The notes under the pieces: generated by a model
The model's input: the letters and a program-made list of their open reading frames with translations, nothing else
Told to the model about the DNA's origin: nothing
Databases searched by the model: none
Part shown: positions 33,776 to 43,393 of the stretch, in pieces
Position numbering within the stretch: the first letter of the stretch is position 1
How the letters are laid out: each line of letters begins with the position of its first letter
Program-made: the position numbers and the translations under genes
NCBI GenBank assembly: GCA_040081715.1
Contig: JBEBFY010000015.1
Location: 1 to 64,000 of the forward strand
DNA from: CANKJK01 sp040081715
GTDB taxonomy: Bacteria > Acidobacteriota > Vicinamibacteria > Vicinamibacterales > UBA2999
Direction of reading: 5' to 3'
DNA: 64,000 nt

Positions 33776-35104
33776 TCAGCGGGGGTCTTCCGTGGACGGG
33801 CGCTTCGCCGCGCCGGCCTCACGAGCGGTTACCGGGGCGCCGTCATCCGCACGCAGCCCGAACAGCCGTCGGACGGCGTCGGCGTAGGCCACCTGCGTTT
33901 CCTCGTCCGGCAACGCCTTCAGTTGTTCGGTCGGCTCGAGCAGGAGCTTCTCTACGATGAGCCGGGTGATCTCGTCCACGCGCGCACGGGTGTCGGCATC
34001 AAGGCCGGAGAGCTTGGAGTCAAGGCGCTGCAGCTCCGCGCGGCGAATCGTGTCGAACTGCTGGCGGAGCGCCACCACCGTCGGCACAACTGTGCGGGAC
34101 CTCCGCCACGCCATGAAGCGGCCCACTTCCTCGGCGACGATCTCTTCAGCACGCTGAATCTCGGCGGATCGGCGGGAGAGGTTCTCCTGGACGATGGTCT
34201 GGAGGTCGTCCACGTTGTAGAGGAACACCTGCTCGATGTCGCCGGCTCCGGGCTCCACGTCCCGCGGGATGGCGATGTCGATGATGAAGAGCGGCTCGCG
34301 GCGGTCCATGACCGCCGCGACGTTGGCCTTCGTGATGATGGGGAGCTGTGAGCCGGTGGCGGTGATCACGATGTCGGCATTGCCGAGCGCGGGCAGCAGT
34401 TCGCTCCACGGCACGGCCCGGCCATCGACGGCCACGGCGATCTCCACGGCACGGGCCTGCGTCCGTCCGGTGATGACGATGTCGCCCACGCCCTGCGTCC
34501 GCAGATGCTGGGCCGTGAGCTTGCCCATCTCCCCGGCCCCGATCACGAGCACGCGGCGGCCGGCCAGCTTGCCGAAGATCTTGCGCGCGAGCTGCACGGC
34601 GGCAAAGCTCACGGACACGGCGCCTTCGCCGAGGGCCGTTTCGGTGCGCACGCGCTTGCCGACGGCGAACGACGACGTGAAGAGCTTGTTCAGGAAGGGG
34701 CCCGCGCAGCGCCGCTCGGAGGCCACGCCGAAGGCATCCTTGACCTGCCCCAGCACCTGGGGTTCTCCCACCACCAGCGAGTCGAGTCCGGCCGCCACCC
34801 GAAACAGATGGTGCGCTACCTGGTCGTCCTCGCGGGCGAACAGGTGCGGCACGAACTGGTCGGCCGGCAACTGGTGATACTCCGCGAGGAACCGCACCAG
34901 TTCCTGTTTCGTCTGCGCGACGTCCTCGCTGGCCACGTACATCTCGGACCGGTTGCAGGTCGAGAGCACCACGGTTTCGGCCGCACCGGTCCGTGCGCAC
35001 AGCGCCTCCACTGCGGCGCCGACGTCACGGCTGGAAAAATCCAGCCGCTCCCGCAGCTCCACGGGGGCCGTGCGATGGCTGACGCCAAGAAGGAACAGAT
35101 GCAC
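33776..35104 (-). CDS. hemA: Glutamyl-tRNA reductase
   Basis: A 442-residue NADPH enzyme reducing Glu-tRNA to glutamate-1-semialdehyde. The catalytic Cys is in VVLSTCNRSEMY near residue 50, the NADPH loop is VIGAGEMGKLTAQHL near residue 190, and a C-terminal helical dimerisation domain follows. GTG 35104 gives the canonical N-terminus HLFLLGVSHRTAPV and lies 8 nt after the stop of the hemX-like gene; longer frames run through that gene. Confidence 0.95.
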   Translation of the reverse strand: MHLFLLGVSHRTAPVELRERLDFSSRDVGAAVEALCARTGAAETVVLSTCNRSEMYVASEDVAQTKQELVRFLAEYHQLPADQFVPHLFAREDDQVAHHLFRVAAGLDSLVVGEPQVLGQVKDAFGVASERRCAGPFLNKLFTSSFAVGKRVRTETALGEGAVSVSFAAVQLARKIFGKLAGRRVLVIGAGEMGKLTAQHLRTQGVGDIVITGRTQARAVEIAVAVDGRAVPWSELLPALGNADIVITATGSQLPIITKANVAAVMDRREPLFIIDIAIPRDVEPGAGDIEQVFLYNVDDLQTIVQENLSRRSAEIQRAEEIVAEEVGRFMAWRRSRTVVPTVVALRQQFDTIRRAELQRLDSKLSGLDADTRARVDEITRLIVEKLLLEPTEQLKALPDEETQVAYADAVRRLFGLRADDGAPVTAREAGAAKRPSTEDPR

Positions 35105-35112
35105 GCGCGGAC

Positions 35113-35937
35113 CTAGAAGCTGTGAGAGGTCGTGACGAGATAGTTGATGGGCAGGAAGCTGAGCATGACGATCGCGAAGCCCGCCGCCGACAGCCACGCG
35201 GCCTTGCGTCCGCTCCAGCCCATGGTCCGCCGCGCCACGAGCGCGAAGGAGTAGACGACCCAGGTCAGCATGGTCACCAGAATCTTCGGGTCCCCGATGG
35301 AGAAGGCCTGCGCCTGTGGGTCCAGCGGGGAGGCCGCCTGCGCCTGTGTGGCCCAGATGACGCCCACCACGACGCCCACGGTCAGCAGAATCCAGCCGAC
35401 CGTCACCGTCCTGGCGTTCATCACGTCGAGCACCTGGAGCGAGGGCAGGCGTGTGTAGAAGAAGCCGAGGCTCTTCTTCTTGATCTCCTTGAACTGCAGC
35501 ACGTAGGTGAGGCCGAGCACACCGGCCAGGGCGAAGCTGGCGTAGGCAAAGAGTAGCGACAGCATATGCACCCAGAACCACGGGCTGTCGAGCAGGGGGT
35601 TGGGCTGCGTGCCCGACGGTGCGACCGTGGAGATCACCTGCAGGACGACGATGATGGGCAGGATGAACACGCCCATGGCGCGTTCCTCGGTCGTCAACTC
35701 CGTGTAGAGATACGACAGGGCAAGCAGCCACGCGAAGGTGGAGGCTGCCCGCGACGCACTCGCGAACGCGGCGTTCCAGACCTCCATGGTCTGCATCCCA
35801 ATCACGAACGTATGGACGAAGGCACCGGCCACCAGCACGGTTGTCGCAGCTCGGCCGACCCCGGCGTCGCGTCGGGCGAAGTGCACCGCATACAAGGCGG
35901 CGGCCACGAGGTAGATGGCGAGGGGGATGGCGTTCAC
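35113..35937 (-). CDS. HemX/CcsA-like integral membrane protein
   Basis: A 274-residue membrane protein with about eight helices and the cytochrome c assembly motif region (WFWVHMLSLLFAYASFALAG near residue 135). Proteins like this next to hemA are called HemX in Bacillus, where HemX lowers HemA abundance; related CcsA proteins handle heme for cytochrome c. Position directly before hemA supports the HemX-like reading, but a role in cytochrome c maturation cannot be excluded. GTG 35937 is 1 nt after the VWFA gene stop. Confidence 0.82.
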   Translation of the reverse strand: MNAIPLAIYLVAAALYAVHFARRDAGVGRAATTVLVAGAFVHTFVIGMQTMEVWNAAFASASRAASTFAWLLALSYLYTELTTEERAMGVFILPIIVVLQVISTVAPSGTQPNPLLDSPWFWVHMLSLLFAYASFALAGVLGLTYVLQFKEIKKKSLGFFYTRLPSLQVLDVMNARTVTVGWILLTVGVVVGVIWATQAQAASPLDPQAQAFSIGDPKILVTMLTWVVYSFALVARRTMGWSGRKAAWLSAAGFAIVMLSFLPINYLVTTSHSF

Positions 35938-35938
35938 G

Positions 35939-36865
35939 TCACTTCCCGGCGGCGGCGTAGTAGCCCTTCTTGGTCCGCGGCACGGCATTGGCCCGGGCCA
36001 CCTGCACGACGATCCGGCGCCAGGCACCGTTCCTGATCTGGTTCCTGGAGGTGTAGCCCAGCACGTACTGGCTCGCCAACTCGTTGGCGATCTCCGCATA
36101 CGCGCCGCTCAGGTCCTCGATTCGCTTGGCGAAGAAGGCCTTGCCCCCGGTTTCCTGGGCGAGCTGCCGCATCACAAATTCCGCCTCCTGGAACCCCCGG
36201 CTCGGGATGGCAGTCTCTGCCTGGAGGCTGATGGTGTAGATCGCCGTCTCGGACCGTTTGGCGAGGTCGAGGACCTCCTCGAAGGAGACGAGGCTGGAGG
36301 TGTCCTCGCCGTCGCTGAACACCACGAGTGCCTGGCGCCGGATATCCTCATCCGCCTTGGCCTGGATCTTCTTAAGCTCCTTGAGCGCGATGTAGATGGC
36401 GTTGTGGAGCGAGGTGGACCCGCCCGCCGCTGTCTGCCGGATGGCGGCTTCAAGTTCGGCATGGTTCGCCGTGAATGCCTGGCGGATCTCCACCCGGCTG
36501 TCGAAGTCGATGACCTGCGCGAGGTCACCGGGCTGCAGGCGTTTCACGAAGTTGGTGGCGGCCGCCTGAAGCGTGCCCAGCTTGCTGTCCATGCTGGCGC
36601 TGCTGTCGAGCAGGAGCGAGAGCGCAATGGGCTGCTGTTTCCGGTTGAAGTAGGTCAGATCCTGCTTGACCCCGTCTTCAAACACGCTGAAGTCTCTCTG
36701 TTCGAGGTCGACGACGTAGCGGCTGGCCGGGTCGACCACGGTGACGTTCAGGGACACGATGTCGACGCCGGCGCGGAATGTACGCTCGGGGTCCTGCGCC
36801 GCCAGAGGGACTGCGGCCGAGACGGCCAGCACGATGGCCAGAAGCGCTCGGTGTCGAATCGCCAC
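35939..36865 (-). CDS. VWFA domain protein of the acidobacterial (TIGR03436-like) type
   Basis: A 308-residue secreted or periplasmic protein. A signal peptide (cleavage near AAQ, residue 24) is followed by a beta-sandwich region (VDIVSLNVTVVD, DFSVFEDG) and a von Willebrand A domain with MIDAS motif DSSASM near residue 88 and FSDGEDTSS. This domain pair is typical of the VWFA-related family abundant in Acidobacteria. It has no known enzymatic role. GTG 36865 lies 8 nt after a TATACT box. It is the first gene of the hemX-hemA-hemC operon. Confidence 0.85.
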   Translation of the reverse strand: MAIRHRALLAIVLAVSAAVPLAAQDPERTFRAGVDIVSLNVTVVDPASRYVVDLEQRDFSVFEDGVKQDLTYFNRKQQPIALSLLLDSSASMDSKLGTLQAAATNFVKRLQPGDLAQVIDFDSRVEIRQAFTANHAELEAAIRQTAAGGSTSLHNAIYIALKELKKIQAKADEDIRRQALVVFSDGEDTSSLVSFEEVLDLAKRSETAIYTISLQAETAIPSRGFQEAEFVMRQLAQETGGKAFFAKRIEDLSGAYAEIANELASQYVLGYTSRNQIRNGAWRRIVVQVARANAVPRTKKGYYAAAGK

Positions 36866-36873
36866 GAAAGGAC

Positions 36874-36879
36874 AGTATA
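36874..36879 (-). promoter_or_regulatory. -10 box of the VWFA-hem operon (candidate leaderless)
   Basis: On the minus strand TATACT, 8 nt before GTG 36865, with no Shine-Dalgarno. It lies next to the oppositely directed nuo promoter. Confidence 0.5.
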
Positions 36880-36883
36880 GCTT

Positions 36884-36912
36884 TTGACCTCTGAGGGTCT
36901 GCGTGTTATAAA
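36884..36912 (+). promoter_or_regulatory. Sigma70 promoter of the nuo operon
   Basis: TTGACC (36884-36889), a 17-nt spacer and TATAAA (36907-36912). The start would be near 36919-36921, giving a leader of about 100 nt before nuoA. Confidence 0.7.
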
Positions 36913-36917
36913 CACGC
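36901..36917. promoter_or_regulatory. Palindrome overlapping the nuo -10 box
   Basis: A perfect inverted repeat GCGTGTT-ATA-AACACGC covers the nuo -10 hexamer. Its position between two divergent promoters fits an operator for a dimeric regulator, but no regulator is identified. Confidence 0.5.
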
Positions 36918-36974
36918 GACTTTTCGCGGGCTTTCATTCGTGCATTCCGCGAGCCAGCAGCTTCAGGTTTTCGT

Positions 36975-37004
36975 CGTCGGACCCCCGACCTAGTCGGGCC
37001 GACG
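36975..37004 (+). promoter_or_regulatory. Stem-loop in the nuoA leader
   Basis: CCCGAC-CTA-GTCGGG (36984-36998) is extended by CGTCGG (36975-36980) pairing with CCGACG (36999-37004), with a 3-nt bulge. The GGGAGG ribosome site of nuoA starts at 37004, touching the last base of the stem. Confidence 0.5.
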
Positions 37005-37019
37005 GGAGGTCGGCGTCCG

Positions 37020-37376
37020 ATGCCCCAGGAATTCGTGCCGGTTGTGCTATTCCTGCTGGTGGCGATCGGCTTTGCGTTCGTCACGCTCGTCCCGTCCCGG
37101 CTCCTCCAGACCAACAAGTACAACAAGGTTAAGCTCGACCCGTACGAGTGCGGCATCGAACCCATCACCGATGCCCGCGACCGCTACAGCATCCGCTACT
37201 ACCTGGTGGCCATGCTCTTCGTGATCTTCGATGTGGAAACGGTGTTCATGTTTCCGTGGGCCGTCATTCTCGAGAAGCTCGGCATCTTCGGGCTGATCGA
37301 GATGGGGGTGTTCCTCTTTATTCTCGTGGTCGGCTTCGTCTACGCCTGGAAGAAGGGCGCGCTCGAATGGACCTAA
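37020..37376 (+). CDS. nuoA: NADH-quinone oxidoreductase subunit A
   Basis: A 118-residue membrane subunit of complex I with three helices. The conserved loop between helices 1 and 2 includes KLDPYECGIEP, followed by IRYYLVAMLFVIFDVETVFMFPW. GGGAGG lies 10 nt before the ATG. It is the first gene of the nuo-atp cluster. The normal next gene, nuoB, is missing; nuoC follows after 18 nt. Confidence 0.96.
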   Translation: MPQEFVPVVLFLLVAIGFAFVTLVPSRLLQTNKYNKVKLDPYECGIEPITDARDRYSIRYYLVAMLFVIFDVETVFMFPWAVILEKLGIFGLIEMGVFLFILVVGFVYAWKKGALEWT

Positions 37377-37394
37377 CGGCCTGCCAGGCTCTCC

Positions 37395-38039
37395 ATGTCT
37401 GACGAGACTCCGACTCCCGCGCCGCCCGTCGCTGCCAAACCGGCGTCCAAGCCGGCCGAGCACAAGCCCGCGGCCCCGGCCGCGCCGGCTGGTCCGCCTG
37501 ATCCGCCTCCGCCGGACGGCACCGCGCTGCCCGCGTACATCGTGGCGCTGCAGGCCGCGCTGCCGGACGCCGTGACCCAGCTCAGTCTGTTCGTCGGTGA
37601 CTGGACGGTGATCGTGCCCGTGACCCGGCTGCTCGAGGTGGCCCTGCAGCTTCGCGCGCAGGGGTTCGATACCTGTTCGGATGTCACGGCGTCGGACTGG
37701 CCCCAGCGGCCACAGCGTTTCGACATGATTTACGCGCTCTACTCCATCAAGGACCGGACACGCGTGCGCGTGAAGGTCCGGGCCGCGGAAGGGGAGGCGG
37801 TGCCGTCGGTCTCCAGCGTGTGGCCCGCGGCCAATTGGCTGGAGCGTGAGGTGTACGACATGTTCGGGGTGACGATCACGGGTCACCCGGACCTGCGCCG
37901 GATCCTGATGCCGGACGACTGGCAGGGCCATCCGCAGCGCAAGGACTACCCGCTTGAAGGGCCGGGGGAACTCCTCATGGAGAACCCGCTCGACTGGCTC
38001 AGGTTGAAACAGACGGCCAACGAGGCCGAGATCGAATAG
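37395..38039 (+). CDS. nuoC: NADH-quinone oxidoreductase subunit C
   Basis: A 214-residue peripheral-arm subunit of complex I. The core motif WLEREVYDMFGVTITGHPDLRRILMPDDW is near residues 148-176, and HPQRKDYPLEGP is the family C-terminus. The first ~45 residues form an Ala/Pro/Lys-rich extension not found in most NuoC. It is not fused to NuoD. I see no NuoB sequence within it or around it. Confidence 0.95.
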   Translation: MSDETPTPAPPVAAKPASKPAEHKPAAPAAPAGPPDPPPPDGTALPAYIVALQAALPDAVTQLSLFVGDWTVIVPVTRLLEVALQLRAQGFDTCSDVTASDWPQRPQRFDMIYALYSIKDRTRVRVKVRAAEGEAVPSVSSVWPAANWLEREVYDMFGVTITGHPDLRRILMPDDWQGHPQRKDYPLEGPGELLMENPLDWLRLKQTANEAEIE

Positions 38040-38059
38040 CGACGGGCAGATCCCACCAC

Positions 38060-39181
38060 ATGGCACCCGAAACCCAGGCAATGTTCGATACCGACGAGCT
38101 GGTCATCAATATGGGACCCCAGCACCCCAGCACGCACGGCGTGCTGCGTGTGGTGCTGCGCCTGGACGGTGAGCGGGTCGTGGGCAGCGACGTCGTCATC
38201 GGATACCTGCACCGGGGCATCGAGAAGCTCTGCGAGAACCGGGACTACGCGCAGATCGTGCTCATCACGGATCGCATGGACTACGTGGCGGCCGCGACCA
38301 GCAACCTCGGGTACTGCGAAACCGTCGAGAAGCTGATGTCGATCGAGGTCCCGCGCCGGGCCCGGTACCTGCGCACGGTGCTGTCCGAGTTGCAGCGGAT
38401 CGCGAGCCACTGCCTGTGGCTCGGCACGCACGCGATGGACATCGGGGCGATGACGGTGTTCCTCTACGCGTTCCGCGAACGGGAACTGATCCTCGACCTC
38501 TTCGAGGAGTTCTGCGGCGCGCGCCTGACCTACAACTCGATGCGCGTCGGCGGGCTTCCGCAGGACATTCCGCCGGGTTGGGACAGGAAGGTGCTGGCCT
38601 TCTGCGACATCATGGACGCCAAACTGCCCGAGTACGAGCAGTTGCTCACCAACAACCGCATCTGGCTCGAGCGTACCAAGGGAATCGGCGTCATCTCCGC
38701 CGAAGACGCGGTCGCGATCGGGCTCTCGGGGCCGCCCCTGCGTGGCTCGGGCGTGAAGCGCGACATCCGCAAGGACGAACCGTACGCCGCCTACGACGAG
38801 ATGCAGTTCGAGGTGCCGGTGGGCGTGGCCGGCGATACCTACGACCGGTATCTCGTGCGCATCGAGGAGTTCCGTCAGTCCGTGAAGATCATCCGGCAGG
38901 CTGTCGCCGGCCTGCCCGAAGGTCCCATCGTCGGAAAAGTCCCACGCCTCATCAAGCCGCCGGCCGGCGAGACGTATCACGCCATCGAGTCGCCGAAGGG
39001 CGAGATCGGCTACTTCATCGTGGCCGACGGCAAGTCCGTGGCGCCGTACCGGTTCCGCGTCCGGCCGCCATCCTTCTGCAACCTGCAGGCGCTGTCGCAG
39101 TTGATCAAGGGCCACATGGTCGCCGACGTGGTGGCGCTCATCGGTTCGATTGACGTCGTGCTCGGGGAGGTGGACCGGTAA
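38060..39181 (+). CDS. nuoD: NADH-quinone oxidoreductase subunit D
   Basis: A 373-residue peripheral subunit lining the quinone site. It has the conserved NMGPQHPSTHGVLR near residue 18 (the His is at the quinone pocket), YLHRGIEKLCENRDY, and the C-terminal PPSFCNLQALSQLIKGH and DVVLGEVDR. The stop overlaps the nuoH start by one base (TAATG). Confidence 0.96.
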   Translation: MAPETQAMFDTDELVINMGPQHPSTHGVLRVVLRLDGERVVGSDVVIGYLHRGIEKLCENRDYAQIVLITDRMDYVAAATSNLGYCETVEKLMSIEVPRRARYLRTVLSELQRIASHCLWLGTHAMDIGAMTVFLYAFRERELILDLFEEFCGARLTYNSMRVGGLPQDIPPGWDRKVLAFCDIMDAKLPEYEQLLTNNRIWLERTKGIGVISAEDAVAIGLSGPPLRGSGVKRDIRKDEPYAAYDEMQFEVPVGVAGDTYDRYLVRIEEFRQSVKIIRQAVAGLPEGPIVGKVPRLIKPPAGETYHAIESPKGEIGYFIVADGKSVAPYRFRVRPPSFCNLQALSQLIKGHMVADVVALIGSIDVVLGEVDR

Positions 39182-40200
39182 TGGTCGACCAGATCGTCAT
39201 CCCCCTTCTCAAGATCCTGATCACGCTCAACGCCACGCTCGTGGCGGTCACCTTCATGGTGCTGCTCGAGCGCAAGGTGATCGCGTGGGTGCAGAACCGG
39301 CTGGGCCCGATGCGCGTAGGTCCCCACGGGATGCTGCAGCCGATCGCGGATGTCATCAAGCTGATGACGAAGGAGGACATCACGCCGGTGAAGGCCGACC
39401 GGTACGTGTTCACCCTCGCGCCTTTTCTGGCGCTCATCCCCGCGCTCATCGTCTTCGCCGTGATTCCCTTCGGACCCGAGGTGTCGCTGTTCGGCCGCCG
39501 CGTGGTGCTCCAGATCACGGACCTGAACGTCGGCCTGCTCTACATCGTGTCGGTGGCCTCGATCGGCGTCTACGGCATCATCCTGGCGGGCTGGGCCTCC
39601 AACAGCAAGTTCCCGCTGCTTGCCAGCCTGCGCGCCTCCGCCCAGCTCATCAGCTACGAAGTGGCGGTCACGATGGCGCTGGTCAGCATGGTCGTCAGCG
39701 CGGGCACGCTGAGCATGGCGGGTATCATTAACGCCCAGTTCGAGCAGGGCGTCTGGTACGCCTTCGTCCAGCCGTTGGCCTTCTTCATCTTCTTCGTCGG
39801 TGGCCTGGCGGAAACCAACCGCGCGCCATTTGACCTGGCGGAAGCGGAGCAGGAGCTGACGGGTGGTTTCCACACCGAGTACAGCGGCATGCGCTTCGCG
39901 CTGTTCTTCCTGGCCGAGTACGCCAACATGATCGTCGTCTCGGCCGTCGCCACGACGCTCTTCCTCGGCGGCTGGTTGCGTCCCTTTCCGAACGTGGAGT
40001 TCCTCGGCTTCCTGGGCTTCATCCCGGGCTGGTGCTGGTTTCTCGCCAAGACCTTTGTGTTTCTCTACGTCTTCCTGTGGGTGCGCGCCACGCTGCCGCG
40101 GTATCGCTACGACCAGCTCATGCGCCTCGGGTGGAAGGTCCTGATTCCCCTCGCGATCGCGAATGTGGTGGTCAGCGGCATTCTGAAGGTGCTGCTGTAG
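39181..40200 (+). CDS. nuoH: NADH-quinone oxidoreductase subunit H
   Basis: A 339-residue membrane subunit joining the two arms. Eight hydrophobic helices are expected; LLERKVIAWVQNRLGPMRVGP (from about residue 29) and ETNRAPFDLAEAEQELTGGFHTEYS (from about residue 213) are the signature loops at the quinone chamber. nuoI, which usually follows, is absent; nuoJ starts 9 nt later. Confidence 0.96.
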   Translation: MVDQIVIPLLKILITLNATLVAVTFMVLLERKVIAWVQNRLGPMRVGPHGMLQPIADVIKLMTKEDITPVKADRYVFTLAPFLALIPALIVFAVIPFGPEVSLFGRRVVLQITDLNVGLLYIVSVASIGVYGIILAGWASNSKFPLLASLRASAQLISYEVAVTMALVSMVVSAGTLSMAGIINAQFEQGVWYAFVQPLAFFIFFVGGLAETNRAPFDLAEAEQELTGGFHTEYSGMRFALFFLAEYANMIVVSAVATTLFLGGWLRPFPNVEFLGFLGFIPGWCWFLAKTFVFLYVFLWVRATLPRYRYDQLMRLGWKVLIPLAIANVVVSGILKVLL

Positions 40201-40208
40201 GAGCCGCC

Positions 40209-40721
40209 ATGCTGACCACACTGACGTTCTACACGCTGGCCTTCCTCATCCTGGTGTTTGCCGCCCTGGTGGTGACGGCCAGGAACACGGTCTACAGCAT
40301 CCTCTTCCTGGTGGGGGACTTCCTCGCCGTGGCGCTGCTCTACGCCGCGATGAACAGCATGTTCGTGGCGGCGATCCAGGTGCTGGTCTACGCGGGCGGC
40401 ATTGTCGTCCTCTACCTGTTCGTGGTGATGCTCGTGAACCTCAAGCGGCCAGCGGAAGAGGCCATCGCGCCGCAGCGGCATAACCTGCTCGGCTGGTTGC
40501 TGAGTGCCGCGGTGCTGGGCGAACTGGTGTTTCTCGGGGTCTACAACGCGTTCCGGTCCGCAGCCGGGCCAAACCTGGGTCCGGCCGGTGGCACGGTCGG
40601 CTTCGTGGAGAACGTGGGCGTCGCGCTCTATGCCGACTACCTGATTCCGTTCGAACTCGCGTCGATGCTGCTGCTGGTGGCCATGGTGGGGGCGATCATC
40701 CTCGCCCGCCGGGAGCTCTGA
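40209..40721 (+). CDS. nuoJ: NADH-quinone oxidoreductase subunit J
   Basis: A 170-residue membrane subunit with five helices. The AAIQVLVYAGGIVVLYLFVVMLVNL segment (from about residue 57) holds the helix-3 pi-bulge region typical of NuoJ. The ATG is just after the nuoH stop; a longer in-frame extension into nuoH is not conserved. Confidence 0.94.
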   Translation: MLTTLTFYTLAFLILVFAALVVTARNTVYSILFLVGDFLAVALLYAAMNSMFVAAIQVLVYAGGIVVLYLFVVMLVNLKRPAEEAIAPQRHNLLGWLLSAAVLGELVFLGVYNAFRSAAGPNLGPAGGTVGFVENVGVALYADYLIPFELASMLLLVAMVGAIILARREL

Positions 40722-40729
40722 GGCGACTG

Positions 40730-41032
40730 ATGATTACCACCACCCACTACATGGTGCTGTCCGCCGCGCTCTTCATGATCGGCGTGCTCGGCGTCGTGAC
40801 GCGCCGGAACATCATCATCATCTTCATGTCGATCGAGCTCATCCTCAACGCCGTCAACATCAACCTGATGGCGTTCTCGATGCGATGGGGCAACCCGGTC
40901 GGACAGGTCTTCACGTTGTTCGTGATTGCGGTAGCCGCGGCCGAGGCGGCCGTGGGCCTCGGCATCATCCTGGCGCTCTATCGCAACAAGGACACGATCA
41001 ACATCGACGAAATGAACATCATGCGGTCCTGA
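40730..41032 (+). CDS. nuoK: NADH-quinone oxidoreductase subunit K
   Basis: A 100-residue MrpC-like membrane subunit with three helices. The conserved Glu of helix 2 is in FMSIELILNAVNIN, and a second Glu is in AAAEAAVGLGIILALYRN, both expected in the proton path. It lies 8 nt after nuoJ. Confidence 0.96.
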   Translation: MITTTHYMVLSAALFMIGVLGVVTRRNIIIIFMSIELILNAVNINLMAFSMRWGNPVGQVFTLFVIAVAAAEAAVGLGIILALYRNKDTINIDEMNIMRS

Positions 41033-41048
41033 CCTCGACACGATTCCT

Positions 41049-43364
<2,316 letters not shown>

Positions 43365-43393
43365 GTTAGTCGGGAACCAGAGAACAAGAGGCC

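Noticed and set aside
37377..37394. Possible hidden nuoB between nuoA and nuoC
   Set aside because: The gap is only 18 nt, and neither gene contains the Cys motif of NuoB.
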